This document shows, piece after piece, positions 1-11,213 of a stretch of DNA of 64,000 nucleotides. The stretch's first letter is position 1. Each line of letters opens with the position of its first letter. The stretch is from Luidia sarsii (Eukaryota > Echinodermata > Asteroidea > Paxillosida > Luidiidae), in contig OX465104.1 of the NCBI GenBank assembly GCA_949987565.1, positions 2,987,474 to 3,051,473 of the forward strand. Reading direction: 5' to 3'. Below the pieces are notes generated by a model. That model did no database searches, was not told the origin of the DNA, and worked only from the letters and a program-made list of their open reading frames with translations. A program made the translations under genes and the position numbers.

Positions 1-202
1 ATGTAAGGCCCTCGACCTTTTGAGATTTTTTTTCAAAGCATGATTTTGGAAACAAATTCCCGATGTGGCCCATCAGAGTAGTGAGGTTGGCCGTCTCACG
101 GGCTACTATTCAGGGGACGCCCTGATCCGTGGTAATGTTTGTTTTGCCGTTTCACCCCTCCCCCTCCCCCCCCTCTCCCCTCTCCTACCAATCTGCCGAT
201 AG

Positions 203-555
203 TCCGTGAAACAGCGGTCGCAGAAATCGGCCGGTCCCATCCCCAGCTCCCAGTACCTGTGCACCTACCTCACCTACATCCGTCTGACCAAGACCATCGA
301 GCGCAACGGCCTGATGGCCGAGGGCCTGAAGGCCGGACTGCCCGAGGCGGGCGTGTCCGTCCCGGGCCACGCCAAGGGCCCCGCCCCGGCCGCCGCCGCC
401 GCAGCCGGCAACAACAGCAAGAAGGTGACCAAGCCCCAGGACCTGATCCGGATCTACGACACCATGCTGCAGGTGGGTGCACCCGCAGCTGTTCTCTGCA
501 GGCATGCAACTTTTCCGTGGATCCGCAGATTTCCGCGGGGTTTTTTTATTCGGTC

Positions 556-591
<36 letters not shown>

Positions 592-3500
592 ATAATAATA
601 ATAATAATTATAAAAAATATAAACAAATAACAAAGTGGATATTTCTTCTCCCCTAACTATTATTTAAAACACATGCTGAGATCAGGTTAAAACTTTGATG
701 TTTACTTTTAATTTTGTGTAAACAAAAATTAAATTTTCGGGGTGTATGACTTGAAATAGGTAAAAATATGTCACTCAGCTTAAAGCCATAAGTGGTCCAA
801 AACTGTTCAGAATGCACCACAGAGCATCTAGAATCCAAACCCCACGCCGTAAGGGCTTCGTGCTTTGCGCTCGCAGTTTCATTCGTACATTTTCCTCTTT
901 TTTTTTTACAATTCAAGAGTTGCATGCCCTTAAGTCCTTCAGTGATAGTGGTTTTTCAGTAGAATCATAATTAACCTTCAATTTCATTTCATTACATTTT
1001 GTTTGATGAGGAAATTCTACTCCAGTGCTTAACCCTTTACAGAGGTGTCAACTTTGCCGAGATTCAATGAGAGTTTGCCCGACGTCAAGCTGGGCAAAAC
1101 CTCATTGAATTACATTCTCCTCAACATAAACATCGTGTTATATTAATAATGCAACAAGGTACCCAACGCTATACATTATTCGAATCCACCACACGACCTC
1201 AACCAGCTCGGTGGTCAAGTGGTTAAGACGTCTGCACTAGAAAGCAGGAGTCGCGGGTTTGGATCCAGCCCAAGTTGCCTAAAATGTGTTCATCAGGCAA
1301 CAGGCAAAGCACTAAGCATTCAGTGCTTATCACGTCGATCAGGGCAAACCCTCATTGAATTACATTCCACTCAAAACAAACATCATGTTATATCCATGAA
1401 ACTTTACAGAGAACCAAGAAATACATGCAGTCTCAACACTTTTTGTTGTTGTGATGTTTCATTCTTCACGTGGTGCAAAAGAAATCTCTTAGCTTGTCAA
1501 CCCTGGTTCCATCCTTCCAATCCCGTTGCTATTCAGCTCATTGTTGAACCTCTTGATGCCACAGAATCTTGCAGAGATCCCACAGCTGGCCGGCCTTGAG
1601 GACGACGAGAATCTCCACCAGGAGATCACAGCCAAGACCTTCAAGTTTAAGGCCTTCAGGTAATGCCTTTAAGCACCCTGCAGTCGCAGCTTACTATCCA
1701 TTACAAGAGTATGAGCGATGCGCAGAAGCCACATGGTGTGTCACAACTTACGATGGGTTATCCATCGTGAGTTGAGTTGTGACGCATCGTAAGGCTTCTA
1801 TCACAACTTACAATGGGTTATCCATCGTGAGTTGAGTTACGATGCATCGTAAGGCTTCTATCACAACTGACGATGGGTTATCCGTCGTAAGTTGAGTTAC
1901 GATGCAGCATAAGGCTTCTATCACAACTTACGATGGGTTATCCATCGTGAGTTGAGTTACGATACATCGTAAGGCTTCTATCACAACTTACGTTGGGTTA
2001 TCCATCGTAAGTTGAGTTGTAACGCATCGTAAGGCTTTTATCACAACTTACGATGGGTTATCCATCGTAAGTTGAGTTACGATACATCGTAAGGCTTCTA
2101 TCACAACTTACGATGGGTTATCCATGGTGAGTTGAGTTACGATGCATCGTAAGGCTTCTATCACAACTTACGATGGGTTATCCATCGTAAGTTGAGTTAC
2201 GATGCATCGTAAGGCTTCTATCACAACTTACGATGGGTTATCCATCATAAGTTGAGTTACGATGCATCGTAAGGCTTCTATCACAACTTACGATGGGTTA
2301 TCCATCGTAAGTTGAGTTGCGACGCATCGCAAGGCTTCTATCACAACTTACGATGGGTTATCCATCGTAAGTTGAGTTGCGACGCATCGTAAGGCTTTGT
2401 GAAATCCACCGATAGATACGGCAGTTATTGCTTGAATTGCTTCTGATTGGCACCCCCATCCTGGCAAAGACTCGTTGACTATTTGGGAAGGCCACCATCT
2501 AAGGGCTGGATAGCTCAGATGGTACAGCACTGATACTTTAAACCAGAGGTCTCGGGTTTGATTCCCGGCACAGTCGAAGTTTGCTTTGCCATTTTTCAAA
2601 GATGTTAAAAAAGTTCCAAGTCAGTTTTTCCTTCATTTGTTTGACTCTTTTTATTATTCTGTATTTTTGTAAAATGTGCACCAGTTTTGTGTACCATTAA
2701 TCTTACTCTCAGAGCTATCCGGCCGTTAGATGGTGTTCTTCCCAAATAGTTGACTAGTCTTTGCCGGGGTAGGGGCGCCAGTCTAGAAAATTTGCTTTAG
2801 ATCTGCAATAAGATTGCCAAATGTTCAGTTTGTTTGGATTTCCTTGTACTTTGATTCGTGCGGCGCCCTCGCTTGATTATCGCAGTAAGTATCCATGGTC
2901 TCGCTCTGTTCTAAAGGTGCTTCTATCTGGCGCAGTCCTACACCGCCTCCAAGAAATGGCGAGAGGCGTCGGCGTTGTACGAGAGAGTCTTGAAGCACAT
3001 TGAGTCCGCCAACAAGGAGTTCAAGAAAATGAAGAGCAAAACAAAGGTAAAAATCACAGGGATTTTTATTTTTTTATTTTTTTATTATTTTTTTATTTAG
3101 TCGCAGTTTTATTTGGTTGCATTTCGTCTTTGTTATCAACTTTCATACCGTGTAACTGGGTGCGAAAAGACTTGTCTCGTGAGAGAGATTTGAAACGCTA
3201 ATGCCTGTTCTCTTTTCTTCGTTCTGTCAGAGCGAGTTGTCAATTCTAAAGGATCTCACGCAGAAGGTGAACGGCCTGAAGTATTCAGCCCACGCACTGT
3301 CCATTCTTGGTAAGTCTTGCCTTGATATTTGAGCTGCTGTTTGTTTGTTCTTTCATTCTTTCGTCCGTCTGTTCTTTCGTTTGTTTGTTTGTTTGTTTGT
3401 TCGTTCGTTCGTTCGTTCGTTTGTTCGTTCGTTCGTTCGTTCGTTCGTTCATTCGTTCGTTCTTTTTAAACTTTTTTTAACAAATTGAAAAAAATGGCAA

Positions 3501-4740
3501 AGAAAACTTTTGCTTGACCAGAATGCAGTTAAAGGATTACAGTATAAAGTGAATGCTACAATTGTCTACAAGATGAGATGTTGTTCTGTCAGAGTGTCAG
3601 ATCCAACTTTTGTTAATAAATTGCCTCAGGTTATAATTGATATTTCCCTTTTTCTGGTCGAAAAGAATTGTCCTGTACACATACATGTTTGATGTAAATT
3701 CTTTTCTTCTTCAAGGTCCGGTGTATAAGCCGCCCAGTGTATAAACTGCAGTGAACTTTTTTCATGGGCAAAATCGGCGTATAAGCCACGGCTTATCTTG
3801 GTCATTCTTGTCAGCAAGTCGTTAACAACATTCTTCAAAGTGTTCAACTTTGTTCAAATCTTGGCTAGGATTATTTGATATTTGATGACTCAAGTCAAGA
3901 AGCACCTATTATTGTATCTGTGACCACCTTGGCTTGGGAGCTTGGGTCGTCAATGCAATCCCTAGCCCATCGTAGGACGGTGGCTACCCTTAGTCTCCTA
4001 CACCGATATTTCCATGGAAGGTGTTCCTCTGCTCTTGCCGACTTGATTGTCCCAGTCAGGACATTTTAAGCAAGCAGCCAGGCTGTTTGCCTCATCTCAC
4101 CCACACACTCTATCTCTATCTATCCTAAGGTGTAGAACTATTAGGTATCGGAACAGCTTCTTCCCTCGTTCAGTCTTTCTCTGGAATTCCCTTCCTGATT
4201 CTTGCTTTCCCCCAGCCTACGATCTTGCCCTTTTTAATCTCCAGCCTTTCTTTGTTCATCTCTATATCCTTCTTTCCTTAGCCCTTGACCTTCAGTGGCT
4301 TGCCCTTGGCCTTGTTTGTGGCAAATCTGCTTAAAAAAAAAAATTATACAAAATTGTGATCGGCAATTGACCCTAATTTTCTAATTTTGGTTAAAAAATA
4401 GAGCTATGATTGAGCTATGGTCCTTTTTGTCGTCCATTCCCGTCCTCCTGCAGACTCGGAGGAGGTGACGGCCTCGCTGGCCACCTTGGCGGTCTCGCCG
4501 GACGGGCGGGCGGTCGGCGACCGGCTGCACGAGTACCGGGACGGCCCGGAGAGCGGCGGCCGGCCCAACCTGGTGGCCTTCCCGCCGGACCTGCGGCCGG
4601 TGCCCTGCAAGCCGCTCTTCTTTGACATCGCCCTGAACCAGGTGGAGCTGCCCTCGCTGGAGGACAAGCTGGAGCAGAAGCAGGCAACGGGCGGCATCAC
4701 CGGCTTCCTCAAGGGCTGGTGGGGCGGGGGCAAGAAGTAG
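203..4740 (+). CDS. SRP68: Signal recognition particle subunit SRP68, 3' part (5 exons)
   Basis: Protein subunit of the cytosolic signal recognition particle. SRP68 binds the SRP RNA and partners SRP72, and the particle targets ribosomes making secretory proteins to the ER. Exons seen: about 203-472 (its start is uncertain; acceptors near 223 and 253 are also possible), 1565-1659, 2917-3046, 3231-3309 and 4454-4740. All later junctions are GT-AG and keep one frame (phases 0, 2, 0, 1). Recognisable segments are PQDLIRIYDTMLQ followed by NLAEIPQLAGLEDDE, then CFYLAQSYTASKKW, and the conserved C-terminal RPVPCKPLFFDIALNQVELP with LEDKLEQK. This matches the last third of vertebrate SRP68, including the C-terminal stretch known to contact SRP72. 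The protein ends GWWGGGKK and stops with TAG. A GC-rich linker with an alanine run in the first exon is not in the human protein as I remember it. Upstream exons lie outside the window. Confidence 0.93.
473..1200. other. SRP68 intron, mostly without features
   Basis: An A run followed by an ATA microsatellite lies at about 557-610. A degenerate repeat piece at about 1030-1140 contains CATTGAATTACATTCTC, a string also found in the SINE-A body. I see no coding signal in the rest. Confidence 0.6.
1205..1380 (+). repeat. tRNA-derived SINE (family A)
   Basis: The head has a Pol III A-box-like TGGTCAAGTGGTTAAGAC and a B-box-like GGTTTGGATCC at tRNA spacing. The body that follows contains AAGCACTAAGCATTCAGTGC and CCCTCATTGAATTACATTC. 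Reverse-strand copies occur at 9179-9240 and 47298-47440, and the body is tandemly amplified at 63355-64000. There is no tRNA acceptor stem, so this is a SINE and not a tRNA gene. Confidence 0.75.
1741..2397. repeat. 60-bp satellite, 11 units, hairpin-forming
   Basis: Eleven near-identical 60-bp units run head to tail in an SRP68 intron. Each unit holds a hairpin (ACTTACGATG, loop GGTTATC, CATCGTAAGT) and a 16-bp perfect palindrome TTACGATGCATCGTAA. A single related unit lies at about 16690-16765, followed by nearly the same GTGAAATCCA, so the array seems to be a local expansion of a dispersed element. Confidence 0.95.
2415..2600 (+). repeat. tRNA-derived SINE (family B)
   Basis: An A-box-like GGATAGCTCAGATGGTA and a B-box-like GGGTTTGATTCCC follow a leader containing ATTGCTTCTGATTGGCACCC. 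The downstream part reads toward TTTGCTTTGCCA. Other full or partial copies are at 15455-15580, 16255-17090, 17600-17715 (reverse), 29930-30030 and 61793-61895 (reverse). A reverse leader fragment lies at about 2700-2790. Confidence 0.75.
3352..3466. repeat. TTTG/TTCG microsatellite
   Basis: Tetranucleotide run in the SRP68 intron after exon 3231-3309. The rest of this intron up to 3870 shows no coding signal. A repeat-like piece with GTATAAGCC occurs near 3720-3800. Confidence 0.9.
3870..4352 (+). pseudogene. 3' end of a non-LTR retrotransposon, frame-broken
   Basis: Two overlapping frames read like the C-terminal end of a non-LTR reverse transcriptase. The first has SLAHRRTVATLSLLHRYF and stops at about 4069. 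The next frame, from about 4047, has RTIRYRNSFFPRSVFLWNSL, a pattern usual at the end of CR1/Jockey-type ORF2 proteins. It ends at 4334 and is followed at once by an A run, as expected of a 5'-truncated insertion. The frame change between the halves makes it a dead copy. The clade is not resolved. Confidence 0.75.
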
Positions 4741-5600
4741 TCGCGCCCCCTCGCCCCCTCGCCCTCTCCCTCCCCTCTCCCTCCCTCTCCCAGTCACCCG
4801 TCTGAAGCTCTCTTTCTTTTGGTGTGAGACGGCTCGCCAAGCCACCTGCCTTGCTCGCTGTGTCTGGGTTTGGGTCATCAAGGGCCGGTGGGGCGGGGGC
4901 AAGAAGTAGTCGCTCTCTCGCCCCCTCGCCCTCTCCCTCCCCTCTCCCTCCCTCTCCCAGTCACCCGTCTGAAGCTCTCTTTCTTTTGGTGTGAGACGGC
5001 TCGCTAAGCCACTTAAGCCTTGCTCGCTGTGTCTGGGTTTGGGTCATCAAGGGGTGGTGGGGCAGGGGCAAGAAGTAGTCGCCCCCTGGCCCCCTCGCCC
5101 CCTCGCCCTCTCGCCCCCTCCCCCCCTCCCCTCTCCCTCCCTCTCCCAGTCACCCATCTGAAGCTCTCTTTCTTTTAGTGTGAGACGGCTCGATGAGCCG
5201 CTGTAGCCTTGCTGACTGTGTCTAGGTTTGGATCAAGGGCCGGTGGGGCGAGGGCAAGAAGTAGTCGCCCTCTTGCCCCCCCCCCCTTCCCAGTCACCCA
5301 TCTGAAGCTCTCATTCTTTTGGTGTGAGACGGCTCGACGAGCCGCTGCAGCCTTGCTCACTGTGTCTGTGTTTGGGTCATCAAGGGGTGGTGGGGCGGGG
5401 GCAAGAAGTAGTCGCTCTCTCGCCCCCTCGCCCCCCTGCCCCCCTCCCCCCCCTCATCCCCCTCTCCCTCCCTCTCCCAGTCACCCGTCTGAAGCTCTCT
5501 TTCTTTTAGTGTGAGACGGCTCGATGAGCCGCTGTAGCCTTGCTGACTGTGTCTGGGTTTGGATCAAGGGCCGTTGGGGCGGGGGCAAGAAGTGGTCGCC
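4711..5600. repeat. Minisatellite copying the SRP68 coding end and 3' flank
   Basis: Units of roughly 150-190 bp begin near 4711, 4880, 5049, 5236, 5384 and 5566. Each contains AAGGGC(C/T)GGTGGGGCGGGG or a close variant, then GCAAGAAGTAGTCGC, a C/T-rich stretch, CAGTCACC(C/T)(A/G)TCTGAAGC and GTGAGACGGCTCG. The first unit is the true end of the SRP68 reading frame. The others repeat about ten codons plus the stop (TAG, changed to TGG in the last) but have no splice acceptor of their own. Confidence 0.9.
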
Positions 5601-6149
5601 CCCTCGACCCCCCCCCCTCCCTCCCTCCCAGTCACTTGTCTGAAGCTCTCTTTGTTTTGGTGTCTTTTGGGATTCGGGAGGGGGGGGGGGTGGCGCACAT
5701 AGCAACACCAGCGACGCTCCAAATTTGGCGATCCCGGTGCAAAGTGGTTAAAGCCCAAAGTGGTTCAAAACCAGCGGTTCTTCTCAGAAGCACCAGCTCT
5801 TTTCCAAGGGGCTCTTTCTCGTGGCGCACCCGCATTGCCACAACTTAAGTTCAACATCCACCATTCAAAGCTTGAAATCTTACTTATCCATTATCCATTT
5901 GAGTTGGCGTGCCTTGACATTGGTGATCAGTGGGGCGGTGTTGGTCAGATTATAGACGGTTTCGTTTGGGGAGACAAACTGCAATGAATGGTTTAATGCT
6001 TCTGCTTGGCACCCCCCCCCCCCAATCCCACCCCGGCAAAGACTAGTTGCTGTCATCTTTAAATGCTTCGCAGTTGTGTTGCCACAAGATTTTGTACTTT
6101 GGCTGGAGGTGGAACTGTCTCAAGTGAACACAATCTGTTTCTCGGGAGT

Positions 6150-6330
6150 GAATCTGCAGCCAATTTCAAGAAAAGTTGCGTAAGTTACGCAACGTACAAA
6201 TGTTGCGTAAGTCTCGCGCCTCAATGGCTCTTTTCTGCAGTATTTGGCAGAGGCAGCAAAAAGTTGCGTAAGTTACGCTACAAAATGTTGCGTACGCAAC
6301 ATTTGAAGATTCGTGAAATCGGCTTCTGGC
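6150..6330. repeat. Dispersed repeat with GCGTAAGTTACGC palindromes
   Basis: Contains AAAAGTTGCGTAAGTTACGC twice and related palindromic strings such as TTGCGTACGCAA. A second copy of its start flanks the 5.96-kb TTAA element at 57255-57276 and 63241-63285. Confidence 0.7.
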
Positions 6331-6594
6331 TCTTAGAAGAAGGTGAGATAAGTATTTCGAGAGTGGAATGCTTCTCTGAGAAGAGCCATCTCAAAAGAGA
6401 CCTTGTAAACGGTTCCAAAACCAACTTTCTAACTAGCATTACAGAGCGATGTAAGTTTATAAACTATTTTGTTTTCCCTGATTGTCATGAACATGTCTTT
6501 TAACAAGATCCCTGCAACTCGATGTTAGCCTTTTTCCCTTTTCTAATATTCTTTTTGCCGGCTCTGTGATCAGTATGACAGAAGTCATTTCACA

Positions 6595-6852
6595 AGACTT
6601 GAAGGTTTGGTACACCATGTAGCACTTCTTTTTCAAGAAGGATTGTGACTCTGAAATGAGCCGGTAACTCAACGTTTCGGGTAGTGTGTACTCTGCCCGT
6701 CATCAGGAGACAGTGTCTGTGGTGTCGGGTGCTTTCTGACGACGGGCAGAGTACACACTGCCCGAAACGTTGAGTATCCGCCTCTCCTCAGAGCCACACT
6801 CCTTCTTGGAAGAGAAGTGCTACATTGTGTCACCTCAAACCTTCCACGTAAC
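6595..6852. mobile_element. Foldback MITE with hammerhead-like core
   Basis: Near-palindromic element. Outer ends resemble AAGGTTTG and CAAACCTTCC, then CACCATGTAGCAC, then CAACGTTTCGG on the left, mirrored by CCGAAACGTTGAG on the right. Related copies: 7045-7375 (diverged), 16370-16570, 29231-29478, and half-copies near 14085-14180, 17050-17120 and 56665-56750. No ORF. Confidence 0.8.
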
Positions 6853-7044
6853 AGAAGTTGTTTAATTTTTTTTAAAACAACCAAAAGAACGACATCTTAA
6901 TTCACACGCTTCGACCAATGTGGCTTTATCGCTGGATTTCTCACGCAACCCACCAAAGTATCGGCGATATAAACAGCTGTCCAGTACGCTAATGCACGCA
7001 TCTCACGAATATGTACAAGATCAAATAATCAATTTCTTGGATAG

Positions 7045-7375
7045 GACTTGAAGGTTTGCATGGTGAAAATACTAAATAGAAGGTTTGTAATGACCCCATT
7101 TAGCACTTTTCTTTCATGAAGGAGTGTGGCTCTGAAAATAGCCTGTAATTCAGTGTTTTGGGTAGTGTGTACATGTACTCTGCTGGATTCCAACTATCAT
7201 CTGTGTTTATATGCCTGATGAAAGCGTTGGGGCGTGGAGAAACTTTCCCGCCCAGTGCGGCCACTGGAGCATGCACGATCTTCCCTCCAGTGTACCGGCT
7301 CTTTTCAGAGCCACACTCCTTCTTGAAAGAGAAGTGCTACATGATGTCACCGCAAACCTTCCTCTTGATCAATTT
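7045..7375. mobile_element. Diverged copy of the foldback MITE
   Basis: Shares GAAGGTTTG, GAGTGTGGCTCTGAAAA and, at the right end, AGAGCCACACTCCTTCTTGA with the copy at 6595-6852. The centre is diverged. Confidence 0.65.
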
Positions 7376-7950
7376 CTTCTTCTTTTGAGCAGTGGCCGAC
7401 AAGGTTTTGCTCATTTTTTTTTAAATTTCCGTCATCTGTTTTTAGAGAGTATGTCCTGCCTTTCTTTTTAATCATGTTGTTCCAAATTTAAACAAGGTTC
7501 GTAATATTTCATTCCCCATCCCCTCAAAAAAAAGAAAAAAAGTTGGATATTGTGAATAACCCAATGCTATAAGTTGTGCTGTTTATTTCCATTCAGAAAT
7601 TATATACAAAAATGGTGCAAATTGCTGCTCCAAACTTTTCTGTTCACTCAACTTGGAGCATTCAAAGCTTCTTCGTGTTTTTTTTTATCCCGTCAAAATT
7701 GATGTTTATTCTATAAAGAATTGTGTAAATTCTAAAAGAGACTATTCTAAATGTTTAGGGGCTGTACAAGTTTGATTGTCCAAACTTAACGGAAGATGTT
7801 TTCTTGGCTTACCGCCGTTAGCCTCTATGTTAGGAGGCAGAATTTTTTTTTGTGAAAACTGCCTTAGTGCCATACTTTCCCACGACTCCCCCATCCCAGA
7901 TATCTGTGACACTTGCCTAGGGTGTCTTGACACTTTGGCACACCATAAGT
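7376..7950. other. Intergenic, nothing recognised
   Basis: AT-rich sequence between convergent SRP68 and GALK1. No gene, repeat family or RNA seen. Confidence 0.5.
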
Positions 7951-8178
7951 GCACTGGGCCCAATTTCATAGAGCCGCTTAAGCGTGAAAATCTGCTAAGC
8001 GGGAATTGTCTTCTTTTGTGAAAGCAGGATTACAAACCGCACTGCAATGTGATGTCCATTGCTTTAGACTTGTATTCCACTCTTCTTTACTTTAGCGTGA
8101 AACAAAACTGAAATTTGGGTTGGCAGGGGGATCCTGTGGCTGGTGACTTTTTGCATGTAAGCACATTTTGGCACTTAA

Positions 8179-8544
8179 AGCCCCTGCACAACATTGGTCG
8201 AGGTCAAAGAATAGCATCCATACGTTGTCTGATCCAACATATGCATGAAACAGCACACCTGTGAAAATTTCAGCTCAATCCGCCTACTGAGTCTCAAGAA
8301 AATTGTGAAAAACCGCTTCCTTTGTTTCGCGAAAATGCAGCATTCAATGCATTGTTCCGAAAAATAATTTAGATCTCGGGGTGAGATGTAAATTATTTCT
8401 TTACTCTTCTCTCCAAAAATACAGCATTTTAGACAGAAATATTTCAGTGTAAGGTTTCTACTATAACCACCTTCAAACTGTATAAGTTTCATGTAAATCT
8501 GTAAACATTTCTGTTTTTCGATCTTACCAATGTTGTGTAGGGCT
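8179..8544. mobile_element. TTAA-flanked MITE, 366 bp
   Basis: Begins AGCCCCTGCACAACATTGGT and ends with its inverse ACCAATGTTGTGTAGGGCT. TTAA lies on both sides (8175-8178 and 8545-8548), as expected for a piggyBac-type TTAA target duplication. No ORF. A close relative is at 15076-15446 and a more diverged one at 47651-48025. Confidence 0.85.
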
Positions 8545-8859
8545 TTAAGCGGCTCTATGAAATTGGTCCCAGATTAGCTACCCAAGGCAAACCCAGGTTA
8601 CAATCCCCATGTGCCCCTGCTCTCATGCTGGGTAAGATAGAGTCAGTGGTGCCAGGGTTAACCTAGGGAGAGCTAATTGGACCCAGTTTTTTGTTTAGTT
8701 CAATGAGCCCCACAATGGCAGTACTACTGCAAGCAGTTGGGGTCAGCAGTCTGGTGCTTTGATGTTCCATTGGACACACTACTGCCAATAAGTCTTGGAT
8801 CTAGACTACCATTGCATTTTGTTTTTAGCATGGGCCCATAGGCTGCTAAGGTTGTATGG

Positions 8860-8985
8860 CGGTGTCCGAAACAGGCCTCCAGAGCTACGGCTAGGGCTAT
8901 TGCCTTCGCATCTCCGTGTATTTCCAATAGGGGGGAAGACCTAGACCTAGCTCTAGAAGCCCGTTTCGGACACGGCCTATGTTTA
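8860..8985. mobile_element. Small foldback element
   Basis: Inverted arms GGTGTCCGAAAC / GTTTCGGACAC, continuing with AGAGCTA and TAGCTCT further in. No ORF. Confidence 0.55.
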
Positions 8986-8989
8986 TAGA

Positions 8990-9900
8990 TATCTTTCTGA
9001 ATTTCAGTCGTTTTCATTGGGGTGCAAGGAGTAATTGGCCCACGTATGCTTGAGACATACCCTGAAACATCCTTGCATTATTGATACAATGAGTTTGCTC
9101 CGATTGGATTGTGATTCAACAAGGGTTCGCCCAACTCAACGTATAATCAACACTGCATGGCTGATGGAGAAATACAAGCAGCTCGGGTGAGAGTCGAACC
9201 CGTGACTCCAACACCACTTGACCACCAAACTGGGTCAAGGTCATGTGGTGGATTCGAATCTGTAAAGTGGCGGGTACCGTGTTGCAACATTGATATGATA
9301 TATGATTTTGCGGTCAAGTATTGGAAAGCCCTTTAATGTTGTGTAGGGACTTTTGTTCCCATAGAATTGATTTGTTTTAAGGGAATGAAACAACGCCCTA
9401 AAAGAAGTATTATCAATTAATTCCTATTGTTTTTATTCCCCTTAATCGTATTAGTCTCATCCGTGGAACAATTGTACAATGGTGTATGTAAACTCATAAA
9501 ATAAATTTAGCCAACAATATCCAAGATAGCCATGCAAATTACATTTGTTTTATTTGACAGTGTCTTTAAATTCTATTTTGGCTTTTTTCAGGAATTCATC
9601 ATCTTTATTAATAGCACTTGTAGAATTATTCATTATTTTGGTAGAAAAGTATATTATTTGCTTAGAGTAGACGCATAGGGAAGGTTGCAGCGAGATATAA
9701 ATTTGAAACCCTGGCATTGAAATAATGTTTTAGAATGGAGATTATCAACGAATATAATGGAATGTATGGAATTAATTTTTAATCTAAAATTGTTTGACTT
9801 ATTGCTTTCTAGAGCTTTATGATACAAAGCATGTTCTGCTGTCTTTCAGCTGCTGACAATCCAAAGCCAGACCTGATCTACCAATGTTCCTAGCTTTAGT
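8990..9900. other. AT-rich intergenic DNA with one reversed SINE-A head
   Basis: A reversed SINE-A head (B box AGAGTCGAACCC, A box ACCACTTGACCACC) is at 9179-9240. A possible lone MITE end with AATGTTGTGTAGGGAC is near 9337. Nothing else is recognised. Confidence 0.55.
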
Positions 9901-9914
9901 TTTGGCAACCATGA

Positions 9915-10345
9915 AACAATGCATTGTGGGATACTTCCCTTGGGACTCTACTCGCAGGTAAAACAAAAACGTTAGTCGGGAGGCCAAAGAATGATTCAAA
10001 TATTAAACAATTATTCAGTGACTGTTGGACATCACAAGATTTTGGTTTTGCTACGGCCATCTTTAAAGCATTGCATTGTGGGATACTTGGCACAGGATGT
10101 TTCTCATAAGTAAAAGCATTCATTCAAAAGTATATATTTTGTTCAGTCACTAGCACTTCACATGATTTTGGTTTGGCTGCCGCCATCTTTAAAGCATTGC
10201 ATTGTGGGATACTTGGCACAGGATGTTTCTCATAAGTAATAGCATTAATACACAAGTATATATTTTGTTCAGTCACTAGCACTTCACATATTTTGGTTTT
10301 GTTACGGCCATCTTTAAAGCATTGCATTGTGGGATACTTTAGTAG
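9915..10345. repeat. 125-bp tandem repeat, 3 units plus a degenerate one
   Basis: The string GCATTGCATTGTGGGATACT recurs near 10069, 10194 and 10319, a 125-bp period, with a diverged copy near 9919. The surrounding CATCTTTAAA and TTCAGTCACTAGCACTTCAC are conserved too. Confidence 0.85.
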
Positions 10346-10349
10346 AAGC

Positions 10350-11190
10350 GCACATAAGTACATTTTTTGTCAGTTACTGTTGCACTGCATGTGTTTTTGG
10401 TCTTACTACTACCATTTGAAAAAGAACTTTGAAATCAAACATCTTCTGAAAAAAAGGTTGGTACAGGCACCCTACACCTACCGCTGTGCTGATGGATACC
10501 TTTGATTAGCTTCCAAGGGTCCACCTCGGTCAGCCTATGGCCGTTTACGGAATGAAGGCTTAGGCTCGGGCTTAGGCTTCGGTCATATTTCTCTTGTCAG
10601 TTATAATGTCACAGGCATCTAAAAACAAGGGTTTGTCCCCAGTTTCTTGGTGAATACCCTGTACTTAAATTCGGCGACAAACCACAGCCTGGATTTTTAG
10701 GATTTGTCAGACGGAGACGAAGCCTGAGCCCATGCCTGATCCATGGATTTGTAATGGGACTAGATCGGCCGTAAGTACCAGTATAGTATGGGCCATCTTG
10801 ACAACGATGCATTGAGCACTTTATCAATTCTGACTCGGTCCAGTCAGAATTATCAGCAGTGAGATTCCCTCCAGACCTTGTTTCATTCACATGGCACGCA
10901 AGTGGTATCAATTTTTTTAAATCTTATATCAGTCCCAAATACTTATAGTATGATCTGAAATTACCAAACTGGAAAGATAAACAAAAAATAGGTCGGCCTG
11001 ACGATTTTAGCTGGAGCTTTCTCTGAGAAAGGTCCTGCTAGGATCAGAATATCTGGCAATCTGATGTTTACACATTCTCAAACCATTTTGTACATTGGAA
11101 ACAAAAAACCAAGCCGAGAATATTCCTAATTCTCTAAAGCTTGTTTTCAGTCGTCTTTCGCATTCTTCCTAAATCCCGTTATTCCTTTTT
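10350..11190. other. Intergenic, little recognised
   Basis: Only a fragment of the family-C MITE (GAGAAAGGTCCTGCTAGGATC) near 11025 is recognisable. No coding signal was found. Confidence 0.5.
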
Positions 11191-11213
11191 TTTTGGGGGG
11201 GGGGGGTGTCAAA

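Noticed and set aside
1205..1290. tRNA gene
   Set aside because: A and B boxes are present but no acceptor stem pairing. Dispersed copies with a shared non-tRNA body mark a SINE.
1741..2397. CRISPR-like regular repeats
   Set aside because: The 60-bp units are contiguous, with no unique spacers, and the DNA is eukaryotic.
4880..5600. Extra alternative last exons of SRP68
   Set aside because: The copied coding ends have no splice acceptor before them and form a tandem array.
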